A DNA stretch of 8,868 bases from Candidatus Sulfopaludibacter sp. SbA3 (lineage in GTDB: Bacteria > Acidobacteriota > Terriglobia > 20CM-2-55-15), in contig CAMAWS010000102.1 in assembly GCA_945861845.1 (NCBI GenBank), forward strand, positions 1 to 8,868, read 5' to 3'. The notes under the pieces are model-generated. The model searched no databases. It was not told the origin of the DNA and saw only the letters and a list, made by a program, of their open reading frames with translations. Shown here in pieces: positions 1 to 4,926 of the stretch (position 1 is its first letter; every line of letters begins with the position of its first letter). Both the position numbers and the translations under genes were made by a program.

Positions 1-80
1 GCTGCGGGGGCAAGTAGCCCGTGGTAGCGATAATGTAGAGCTCTACATTATCGCTACCACGGGCTACTTGCCCCCGCAGC
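1..80. repeat. Perfect 80-bp palindrome (two 40-bp arms, no spacer)
   Basis: Bases 1-40 are the exact reverse complement of bases 41-80, with the centre between 40 and 41. The right arm is real coding sequence: read forward it gives Y-R-Y-H-G-L-L-A-P, a recognisable IS91-family transposase stretch that runs on into the ORF at 82. The left arm is therefore the copied, inverted part. Because it sits exactly at the edge of the window, a fold-back artefact at a contig end is as likely as a true inverted duplication. Confidence 0.95.
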
Positions 81-432
81 AGTGTGGAGACCGCTGATTG
101 TTCCAACCGCGATTGGCCAGAGCAGCGACGTGTGTTTGAACGCGCAGCCTGCGTCTGAATTATCAGCGGCGCCGACTGCCGATACACCGCCTGCGCCTCA
201 CACTCTGCCAAGTCCGCACCCACGCAACTATACCTGGTCTGAATTGATGAAAAGGGTTTTCCTGGTGGACGTCCTTCAGTGTGAACGTTGCGGCGGCCGG
301 ATGAAAATTATTGCCACAATTCATCCTCCCGATAACACCCGAAAAATCCTGCAGTGCCTGGGCCTGGCTTCCCGCGCACCACCCGTGGCTCCCGCCGCCT
401 TCGATTACAATTACCACATGGACTTGTTCTGA
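43..432 (+). pseudogene. IS91-family (Y2-type) transposase, C-terminal remnant
   Basis: This is the C-terminal end of an IS91-like rolling-circle transposase. The frame is open from about 43, inside the palindrome, to the TGA at 430-432. It carries the family's Y-R-Y-H-G-L-L-A-P stretch, then a low-complexity Pro/Ala linker, then the conserved tail R-N-Y-T-W-S-E-L-M-K-R-V-F with the cysteine pair C-E-R-C-G-G (codons at 280-291), followed by L-G-L-A-S-R-A-P-P. The catalytic tyrosine domain and any start codon are missing, lost at the palindrome or beyond the window, so the piece cannot act on its own. The GTG at 82 is an artefact start. A second, diverged tail of the same family lies in the opposite orientation at 646-720. 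Family assignment is by recognition of the tail motifs. Confidence 0.85.
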
Positions 433-531
433 ACATCGCGGTAAAGCGTAGCGGGATAGGTGTGTTTCCCCACCCACACGAATATTGCCTTGAATCCGCC
501 GCCGGCCCGGAAATCCTGCTTTAAATCCGCC

Positions 532-555
532 GCGCGCCGGCCTGTGGCCGCGCGC
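532..555. repeat. GC-rich hairpin between the two transposase tails
   Basis: Arms 532-537 plus 539-542 pair with 550-555 plus 546-549 around a TGT loop, with one bulged C at 538. A hairpin downstream of the transposase stop is what an IS91-type origin end would show, but no family-specific terminal sequence could be confirmed. It may simply be an intergenic palindrome. The rest of 433-645 shows no coding signal. Confidence 0.45.
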
Positions 556-645
556 TGGTTGACATAACGCCCCTACTAGGACATTCTCACCGCTGCCATC
601 GTCGCCAGTAGCTGCTTGAACCGCTTATCCGCAGACAGGGTCGCC

Positions 646-720
646 TTACAGCGTTTCGAAGCTGTCGATGTATTCAGGAGCGGCTGGAGTCAGCGGCGGA
701 GCCCTTGAGGGCAGGCCCAG
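646..720 (-). pseudogene. Second IS91-family transposase tail, 24 codons
   Basis: On the minus strand, the 24 codons before the TAA at 648-646 read L-G-L-P-S-R-A-P-P-L-T-P-A-A and then E-Y-I-D-S-F-E-T-L. This lines up without gaps against the last 24 residues of the forward remnant ending at 432 (L-G-L-A-S-R-A-P-P-V-A-P-A-A...), and both end in a stop at the same place. The codons differ a great deal, so this is a different family member rather than a recent copy. Everything upstream has been replaced by vapC, whose stop codon at 745-747 lies in the same frame only eight codons away from the recognisable part. It is a non-functional fragment. Confidence 0.7.
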
Positions 721-744
721 CTGTTTTGTTGTCTGGTCCATTCG

Positions 745-1143
745 TCAGATCCAGTTTTCGACTTTCAACCCCGGAACACGCTTGAATTCGCCTTCGTTGT
801 TCGTGACCAGATGGGCACCCAGGCTCAATGCGTGGGCGGCGATCAACAGGTCCAGCGATCCGATGATTTGCCCCTTCTTTTCCAGGAACGCGCGAATCTT
901 GCCGTAAAGTGCAGTGGCTTCGCGGTCGAACGGGGCAACCTCAAGCTGCCCTGCGAACCCTTTCAGTGCGTCCCGATTTCGCTCGGGTCGTCCACTCTGC
1001 GCGACTCCATACTCCAGCTCGGCGAGCGTAATGGCGGAGATGCCAATCTCGCCGATGGACGTGCGCTCAAAACGATTGAGCAGGCGTTGTGGCCGATGCT
1101 TGATCAAGTGAATGCAGATGTTGGTGTCGAGCATGAACTTCAT
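745..1143 (-). CDS. vapC: VapC-type PIN-domain toxin ribonuclease
   Basis: This is the toxin of a type II toxin-antitoxin pair. VapC proteins are Mg-dependent PIN-domain endoribonucleases, usually cutting tRNA or rRNA, and are held inactive by VapB. The 132-aa length is typical. The acidic active-site residues are visible: D6 in M-L-D-T-N, E42 in T-L-A-E-L-E-Y-G, and D98 in S-L-D-L-L-I-A-A-H-A. The late T-N-N-x-x-E-F block follows at 114-120. The start ATG overlaps the vapB stop in an ATGA, so translation is probably coupled. The gene looks intact and is likely functional. It sits inside decayed IS91 sequence, which fits acquisition by horizontal transfer. Function is inferred from the family; the RNA target cannot be told from sequence. 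Confidence 0.93.
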   Translation of the reverse strand: MKFMLDTNICIHLIKHRPQRLLNRFERTSIGEIGISAITLAELEYGVAQSGRPERNRDALKGFAGQLEVAPFDREATALYGKIRAFLEKKGQIIGSLDLLIAAHALSLGAHLVTNNEGEFKRVPGLKVENWI

Positions 1144-1379
1144 GAAAACGCCTTGTTCCTCTTGTCCATAGGCGGTTGTTTTGGCCGGACCGTCATGAAG
1201 TCATCGGTGAACTTGTCGAGGCTCTCCAGCAACAAAGACCACGAACGGGCGCGCGGACTGATGACGAGGGTTTCCCCTTGTCTACGAATTTCCACCTCAT
1301 CCGACTCGAATGCGAATTCCTTCGGGATGCGCACTGCCTGACTGTTACCGCTTCGGAACACTTTGGTTGTCTTGGTCAT
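1140..1379 (-). CDS. vapB: VapB-type antitoxin (AbrB/MazE-like swapped-hairpin fold)
   Basis: This is the antitoxin partner of the PIN toxin. It is 79 aa. The N-terminal DNA-binding domain begins T-K-V-F-R-S-G-N-S-Q-A-V-R-I-P-K-E-F, the hallmark of AbrB-like VapB proteins, and continues to E-I-R-R-Q-G-E-T-L-V-I-S-P at about residue 43. The C-terminal half (W-S-L-L-L-E-S-L-D-K-F and following) would wrap the toxin. The ATG at 1379 is preceded by AGAGG at a 5-nt distance. It overlaps vapC by 4 nt, the usual order with antitoxin first. VapB-VapC complexes normally repress their own promoter, and a repeated ATATACG motif lies just upstream of the start. Confidence 0.92.
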   Translation of the reverse strand: MTKTTKVFRSGNSQAVRIPKEFAFESDEVEIRRQGETLVISPRARSWSLLLESLDKFTDDFMTVRPKQPPMDKRNKAFS

Positions 1380-1389
1380 CTGAGCCTCT

Positions 1390-1429
1390 GTATATACGCT
1401 AGGATATACGTCAATCGACCGTCAAGGAT
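1390..1429 (-). promoter_or_regulatory. Probable vapBC promoter/operator
   Basis: Just upstream of vapB there are two direct copies of ATATACG (1392-1398 and 1404-1410), offset by 12 bp. The first is part of the palindrome GTATATAC (1390-1397), and a CTAG lies between them. On the minus strand TTGACG sequences precede this AT-rich block. The pattern suits an autoregulatory operator overlapping the promoter, but exact -35 and -10 boxes are uncertain. Confidence 0.5.
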
Positions 1430-1471
1430 TTAACGGTGCTTGCGTTCCGGATTTACTCGACTTCATTCAGC

Positions 1472-1584
1472 GTGTCTCCTGGAATCTTCACATCTATCAT
1501 TGCGATCGCCGCGACCTTCGCCTGTTACATCGCGGCCCGGCGGCTTCGCGGGTGAACCCGCTCGTCTCCCTCCGTCAGGATTGA
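1472..1584 (+). pseudogene. Frameshifted C-terminus of a MacB/ADOP-type ABC transporter permease
   Basis: One forward frame reads I-F-T-S-I-I-A-I-A-A-T-F-A-C-Y-I-A-A-R-R, which looks like the last membrane helix of a FtsX/MacB-like permease. After about 1540 the other frame continues A-S-R-V-N-P-L-V-S-L-R-Q-D and stops at 1582-1584. Together they recreate the usual permease ending, x-A-C-Y-I-P-A-R-R-A-x-R-V-D-P-x-x-A-L-R. Loss of a single G in the G-run near 1540 explains the shift. Only this tail remains, with no start, so the gene is dead. ADOP permeases are abundant in Acidobacteria, which supports the lineage guess. No database search was possible. Confidence 0.6.
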
Positions 1585-1596
1585 TTGCAACAATCT

Positions 1597-1727
1597 TCAG
1601 CCGTCGTGTGTGACGGAGATGGTGTACTGGCCCGCCGGCAGATCACGAAAATAAAAGGTCCAGCCGCCGCTGGTGTATGCGGTGCGGTTCCCCGGGGTTA
1701 ACGTGACGAGAGCTTGCGCAATCTTGT
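1597..1727 (-). pseudogene. Fragment of a beta-sandwich (carboxypeptidase-regulatory-like) domain
   Basis: The minus strand is open to a TGA at 1599-1597 and encodes A-L-V-T-L-T-P-G-N-R-T-A-Y-T-S-G-G-W and then F-R-D-L-P-A-G-Q-Y-T-I-S-V. The pattern of a value strand, a turn, and then L-P-A-G-x-Y-x-I-x-V resembles the end of carboxypeptidase-regulatory-like or Cna-B-like domains found in secreted proteins. The upstream part of the frame runs into the 127-bp repeat, with a possible GTG at 1803, so no credible native start exists. It may be the leftover of a larger gene cut by the repeat. The assignment is tentative. Confidence 0.35.
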
Positions 1728-1854
1728 TGGTGTCCCCGGCCAAAACGGGGCGCGTCGCGCCCCTTCCATCTAGACTGCGACATTGACAATCGCTGACAAC
1801 CACCCTCCCATCAGAGATACATCAGAGAGAGGGCGCTTAAACGCCTTACACTTC
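1728..1854 (+). repeat. 127-bp direct repeat, copy A
   Basis: This matches 3515-3641 base for base except for three substitutions, and the match ends sharply on both sides. Inside are a GC-rich hairpin (1747-1753 pairing with 1757-1763), a doubled CATCAGAGA (1809-1817 and 1820-1828) and an imperfect palindrome around TTAA at about 1834-1847. It carries no coding gene of its own. It ends 32 bp before the first start codon of the redoxin gene, so its right end may supply promoter sequence. Confidence 0.95.
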
Positions 1855-1870
1855 TGAGGAAAGCGGGCGC

Positions 1871-1876
1871 TATACT
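1871..1876 (+). promoter_or_regulatory. Possible -10 box of the redoxin selenogene
   Basis: TATACT lies 10 bp upstream of the ATG at 1887. No convincing -35 box is found at 16-18 bp; the region where it would fall is the end of repeat copy A. If it is used, the transcript would start very near the first ATG, leaving almost no leader, which agrees with the absence of a clear ribosome binding site. Confidence 0.35.
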
Positions 1877-1886
1877 TGGCGACACT

Positions 1887-2978
1887 ATGGGTACATTGAT
1901 GGAAATGAAACGATTTGCGCTTCTCGTCCTTTGTCTCGTAGCGCCGGTGTTATTGGCGCAGGCGCAGCAGCCGGCTATCAACGTCGATGCGAACCTGAAG
2001 ACGGGGCCAGAAGTTGGACAGAAAATTCCCGCATTCAGCGCCACGGACCAGAAAGGCAGAATCCGCAACTTCGATTCGTTGAAGGGCCCGAAGGGGCTCG
2101 TTCTCTTCTTCAATCGTTCGGTGGACTGGTGACCGTGGTGCAAGACTCAGCTCGTCGAGCTGGGACAAGCCTATACGCAGTATCAGAAGCAGGGCCTTGG
2201 CGTGGCCGTCATCACTTATGACAGCCCGGCAGTCATCAGGAATTTCACGGATCGCCTTGGAATTGGCGTGCCAATTCTTTCGGACACGGATTCGAAGATC
2301 ATCAGGGAATTCGGGATTATCAATACCAACATCCCCCCGGCCAGTTTTCAGTACGGAATTCCTTTTCCAGGAACGTACACGCTCGATACAAATGGCGTCG
2401 TGACGGCAAAGTATTTCGAGGATACGTACAAGGAACGGGTGACGCCCAATTTCATTTTAAGCACGCAGTTCGGTGAATCCGGCGTCCACAAGTCGCAGGT
2501 GCGCACCGATCACCTGACACTGACGTCCTATGTCAGCGACGAGAAGTTATTCGCAGGCAACCGCGTGTCATTGGTCCTCGATATCGAACTGCCGGCGAAG
2601 ATGCACTTGTACGCGCCCGGCGTGAAGGGATACAAACCGGTGGTGTTCCAACTGGATCAGCATCCTAACGCGCGATTCTTCGATGCAAGCTTCCCGAAGG
2701 CGGTCATTATGAATTTGCCGGCCATCAAGGAGACTGTTCCTGTTTATTCGGGGAAGGTGCGAATTACACGTGACATCATCCTTGGAACAGATGAAAACAT
2801 GCGGAAGGAATCAAACGTCGAAATCATGGGCAGTTTTGAGTATCAGGCCTGTGACGACGAGATCTGCTACCTCCAGGCGAAGGTTCCGCTGAAATTTTCC
2901 ATCGCCGTGCAGAATCAGGATATCCCGCGCGTGCCGCAAGACCTCCGCCGCGCTGCACCGGCAGGAGCTGTCCGCTAA
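1887..2978 (+). CDS. Putative selenoprotein: exported redoxin (UxxC) fused to a DsbD-N-like domain
   Basis: This is one 363-residue frame if the UGA at 2130-2132 is read as selenocysteine. Before it: a signal peptide (K-R-F then a hydrophobic core, A-Q-A site near residue 26) and a peroxiredoxin-like start (G-Q-K-I-P-A-F-S-A-T-D). The active site reads V-D-W-U82-P-W-C85-K-T-Q-L-V-E-L, where relatives have W-C-P-x-C. After it come 281 more sense codons of typical redoxin (V-I-T-Y-D-S, then F-P-G-T-Y-T-L-D near 159-167) and a DsbD-N-like domain (about 207-345) with the pair C322-x4-C327 before Y. It would act in periplasmic thiol redox or peroxide reduction. Start codons at 1887, 1899 and 1905 are all possible; 1905 gives the most classical signal peptide. 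The alternative is a nonsense mutation, but the intact second half and the hairpin after UGA argue against it. Confidence 0.85.
2146..2164 (+). promoter_or_regulatory. Candidate bacterial SECIS element of the redoxin gene
   Basis: This is a stem-loop inside the coding sequence after UGA 2130-2132. 2148-2153 (CAGCTC) pairs perfectly with 2157-2162 (GAGCTG) around the loop GTC. The stem extends to 2146/2164 with one G-U pair. The loop starts 21 nt after the UGA, contains GU and opens with G, as the bacterial SECIS consensus demands (short spacing, small apical loop with an early G). The prediction comes from reading the sequence; no folding energy was computed. Confidence 0.65.
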
Positions 2979-2993
2979 AGGCTCGATTCAACA

Positions 2994-3033
2994 GAAGTGG
3001 GCGATCGCAGCATTATCGCCCACTTCCTGTTTT
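2994..3033. terminator. Terminator hairpin shared by the two convergent selenogenes
   Basis: 2994-3005 and 3015-3026 form a perfect 12-bp stem (GAAGTGGGCGAT and its complement) with a 9-nt loop. On the plus strand the stem is followed by CTGTTTT, a short U-tract. On the minus strand the stem begins 7 nt after the OsmC stop, but the U-tract there is poor. It lies in the 55-bp gap between the two stop codons. Confidence 0.85.
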
Positions 3034-3492
3034 CTAAATCTCCTCAATATCCGCCGAATACTCGATCGCAATGCCGCGCTTCACGCTGATCGCGGCGGGG
3101 CATCCGCGCTCGTGTACATCAACAGCGCGTTCCGCATCCGCGCGCTTGCCTTTCGGGACCTTGACGTTGTATTTCACGCGAATGCGCGTGATGACCATTT
3201 TGCCTTCCACTTCTTCAATGTCGCCTTCAACGTCGGACGTCAGCGTATTCGGATAAGCAGGGATTCCTCGTGATTCCAGGGCGCCGCCCAGGGTGCCGGT
3301 CAGTCAGCCGGCGACTGCGGCAACGAGGTAGTCGAGTGTTGCAGGAAGATCTTCTTCGGGCTCCATCTTGTAGAAGTGCTTGATGCCTCCATGGACGCCA
3401 AATCGGACAGGCTCCGGGAAATTTTCGATATAAGCCAGCCGGAGTGGACGCTTCTCCTGAACAATGCGAACCCTGGACGTGTGAACATTCAT
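3034..3492 (-). CDS. Putative selenoprotein: OsmC-like peroxidase with Sec at the peroxidatic position
   Basis: On the minus strand a 152-residue OsmC/Ohr-family protein runs from ATG 3492 to TAG 3036-3034, if the UGA at 3306-3304 is decoded as selenocysteine. The start has a strong ribosome site (AGGAGA, 6 nt away). The first half ends L-D-Y-L-V-A-A-V-A-G, then U63, then L-T-G-T-L-G-G-A-L-E-S-R-G-I. This is the helix that carries the peroxidatic cysteine in OsmC proteins. The second half keeps the family pattern, including C131 in R-G-C-P-A-A-I-S-V, the resolving cysteine. OsmC proteins are cytoplasmic dimers that reduce organic hydroperoxides. A start further upstream (GTG near 3576) would run into the repeat and lacks a ribosome site. 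Truncation by a nonsense mutation is the alternative, but 89 family-like sense codons follow. Confidence 0.87.
3276..3292 (-). promoter_or_regulatory. Candidate bacterial SECIS element of the osmC-like gene
   Basis: On the minus strand, after UGA 3306-3304, bases 3289-3286 (GGGC) pair with 3282-3279 (GCCC) around the loop GGC. A U-U mismatch (3290/3278) and two more C-G pairs (3291/3277 and 3292/3276) extend the stem. The loop starts 18 nt after the UGA and opens with G; an unpaired U in the stem is also known from the E. coli fdhF element. It is weaker than the redoxin hairpin. Confidence 0.55.
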
Positions 3493-3514
3493 CAGATTTC
3501 TCCTAATGCATGAC

Positions 3515-3641
3515 TGGTGTCCCCGGCCAAAACGGGGCGCGTCGCGCCCCTGCCATCTAGACTGTGACGTTGACAATCGCTGACAACCACCCTCCCATCA
3601 GAGATACATCAGAGAGAGGGCGCTTAAACGCCTTACACTTC
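3515..3641 (+). repeat. 127-bp direct repeat, copy B
   Basis: This is 124/127 identical to 1728-1854 and in the same orientation; the three differences lie in the middle third. Its left end is 22 bp upstream of the osmC-like start and its right end runs directly into the TPR coding remnant. The two copies bound a 1660-bp cassette (1855-3514). Confidence 0.95.
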
Positions 3642-3739
3642 AGGCGCTAAAGATCGACCCGAATTACGTCCGCGCAAAGGAAAGCCTGGCGAAAGCGGAA
3701 GCGGCATTGCGGGACCAGCCGGGCACAGGCGGACGCTGA
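3641..3739 (+). pseudogene. C-terminal tail of a TPR-repeat protein, cut at the repeat
   Basis: Starting exactly at the end of repeat copy B, the forward frame reads Q-A-L-K-I-D-P-N-Y-V-R-A-K-E-S-L-A-K-A-E-A-A-L and stops at 3737-3739. A-L-K-I-D-P-N-Y-x-x-A is the classic junction of a tetratricopeptide repeat, followed by a capping helix and a Gly/Pro-rich tail. Only 32 codons remain, and the frame to the left lies in the non-coding repeat. It is the stump of a larger scaffold or secretion-type protein whose main part was removed when the repeat arrived. What the full protein did cannot be told. Confidence 0.65.
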
Positions 3740-3769
3740 CGCAGCGAACATCAGAATAGCGAAAGTCGC

Positions 3770-3799
3770 GGCTCAGGTGCGGGGACATTGTCCTGAGCC
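3770..3799. repeat. Hairpin ahead of the pilin operon
   Basis: 3770-3777 (GGCTCAGG) pairs with 3792-3799 over 8 bp with a 14-nt loop. A competing inner stem GGAC/GTCC is possible. No U-tract follows, so it is not a good intrinsic terminator. The remainder of 3740-3927 contains no gene, and no clear promoter could be assigned for the pilin genes. Confidence 0.45.
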
Positions 3800-3927
3800 T
3801 GCGCGTGCGCTGATCCGCCAGATTCCTTCCTAGACACATTACGTAACCAAGTAGGTGGGCGCTTTCCATCAGCCTCACGGTTCTAAGAGACTTAGACAGC
3901 GGAAACAGTCGTGCACTGGGATCAGGC

Positions 3928-4290
3928 ATGCAAACCAACAGGGGCTTTTCTCTAGCCGAAGTTCTTGTATCAATGTTTCTCGTGACGACGGGGCTGTTGG
4001 CCATGGGACATACCATGGGCAAGGCCATTGAAGCCAATTACCGTACAAGCCAGGAAGGCGATGCAATCGGGTTTGCTTTGCAGAAGATTGAGGTACTGAA
4101 GACAGTACCTTTCACGCACGCCGACCTTTCAGCCGGAGCCCACTCCGACACCCCAGCCGCTGGATTTGCGAGAGGCTGGTCCGTCACAACGACAGGGAAT
4201 GCAAAGAGCATCACACTGACCGTAACCCGGCCCATACCAAATCAAACGAAGCCGGTCATGGTGGTATTGGGAATCGAGAGGGTGCAATGA
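3928..4290 (+). CDS. PilV-like minor type IV pilin (prepilin)
   Basis: This is a 120-aa minor pilin precursor. It begins with a short positive leader ending R-G, then F7-S-L-A-E11-V-L-V-S-M-F-L-V-T-T-G-L-L-A-M. Prepilin peptidase would cut between G6 and F7 and methylate F7, and E11 is the conserved Glu+5 needed for assembly. The hydrophobic helix is followed by a small globular part with no cysteines. The S-L-A-E-V-L-V-S-M start and its place first among minor pilins are typical of PilV. The stop overlaps the next start (ATGA), which points to translational coupling. Minor pilins prime pilus fibre or pseudopilus assembly in the inner membrane. A general secretion pseudopilin such as GspI is an alternative. 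Confidence 0.8.
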   Translation: MQTNRGFSLAEVLVSMFLVTTGLLAMGHTMGKAIEANYRTSQEGDAIGFALQKIEVLKTVPFTHADLSAGAHSDTPAAGFARGWSVTTTGNAKSITLTVTRPIPNQTKPVMVVLGIERVQ

Positions 4291-4919
4291 GAGCAATGAG
4301 AAACGAGAAGGGCGCAACGTTGATTGAAGTCGCGATCACGTCATTGCTGACGGTTACGATCATCCTGGCGGTTGGATCGGTAACCGCCCAAACAAACAGG
4401 AAACTCTTTTCCGAGACAGATCGCATTGAGATGCAGGAAAAAGGCCGCGCCATCATGGACATCATCGCCACGTATGGACGCGCGACCGGAGCCGACCGCG
4501 CAGGCATCTTCAGCAACGCGCCATACACCACCACGTCGGTTATGCCGATTCCACAGGCAAGCAGCACAATGATGCGGCTCCGCTCCGATTACGACGACAA
4601 CGGGGCGCTGGCCACGACACTTCCGGAAGACATCACGGTTTCCTGGACCAGTGGAACGAAAACGCTGGTTATCGGTTCGTCGACGTTCTCGAACATCAGC
4701 AATTTTGTCATCCGTTACTACGACAGTTCAGGCGCCCAACTGGCTGGAACCTGGAACATCGCGGCAAGCGCAGCGGATGGCCCGGCATTGCGGTCCATCG
4801 CCCGCATTCAGGTCGAGGTGGAACTTGAAGCGCGCCATACAGATCCCACCACTAACCAACTCGCGCATGAAACCCTGCTCTGGGATGTGGCTGTGCGCAA
4901 TCAGCTAACGACGCTGTGA
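4287..4919 (+). CDS. PilW-like minor type IV pilin (prepilin)
   Basis: This is a 210-aa prepilin. The leader ends K-G, and the mature protein starts at A10-T-L-I-E14-V-A-I-T-S-L-L-T-V-T-I-I-L-A-V, with the expected Glu+5. The longer globular part (residues about 35-210) is rich in beta strands and ends W-D-V-A-V-R-N-Q, as seen in PilW/GspJ-type proteins. It overlaps the PilV-like gene by 4 nt and stops 7 nt before the next start, so the three genes are almost certainly one transcript. It probably sits in the priming complex at the pilus tip. PilW rather than GspJ is preferred because a PilX-like gene follows. Confidence 0.78.
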   Translation: MRAMRNEKGATLIEVAITSLLTVTIILAVGSVTAQTNRKLFSETDRIEMQEKGRAIMDIIATYGRATGADRAGIFSNAPYTTTSVMPIPQASSTMMRLRSDYDDNGALATTLPEDITVSWTSGTKTLVIGSSTFSNISNFVIRYYDSSGAQLAGTWNIAASAADGPALRSIARIQVEVELEARHTDPTTNQLAHETLLWDVAVRNQLTTL

Positions 4920-4926
4920 GGCTGTC

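Noticed and set aside
811..1341. A 176-aa forward open frame over vapBC
   Set aside because: It is the shadow of two well-recognised minus-strand genes, spans both, and has no family features.
1809..1828. Start of a CRISPR or tandem array (CATCAGAGA twice)
   Set aside because: There are only two 9-bp units with a 2-bp gap, no spacers and no cas genes.
2202..2978. A separate gene starting at GTG 2202
   Set aside because: It is in the same frame as 1887-2132, has no ribosome site, and would start in the middle of the redoxin fold, lacking its active site. It is the second half of the UGA-containing gene.
3304..3576. A 90-aa minus-strand protein ending at the UGA
   Set aside because: It stops in the middle of the OsmC fold, and its upstream extension lies in the repeat. 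ATG 3492 with AGGAGA is the credible start, and the family pattern continues past the UGA to 3034.
1728..3641. Composite transposon with 127-bp ends
   Set aside because: There is no transposase or integrase between the repeats, the repeats encode no protein, and no target duplication is visible; mobility remains a hypothesis only.
3633..4037. A 134-aa minus-strand open frame
   Set aside because: It overlaps the TPR remnant and the PilV-like prepilin on the other strand and shows no protein-like pattern.
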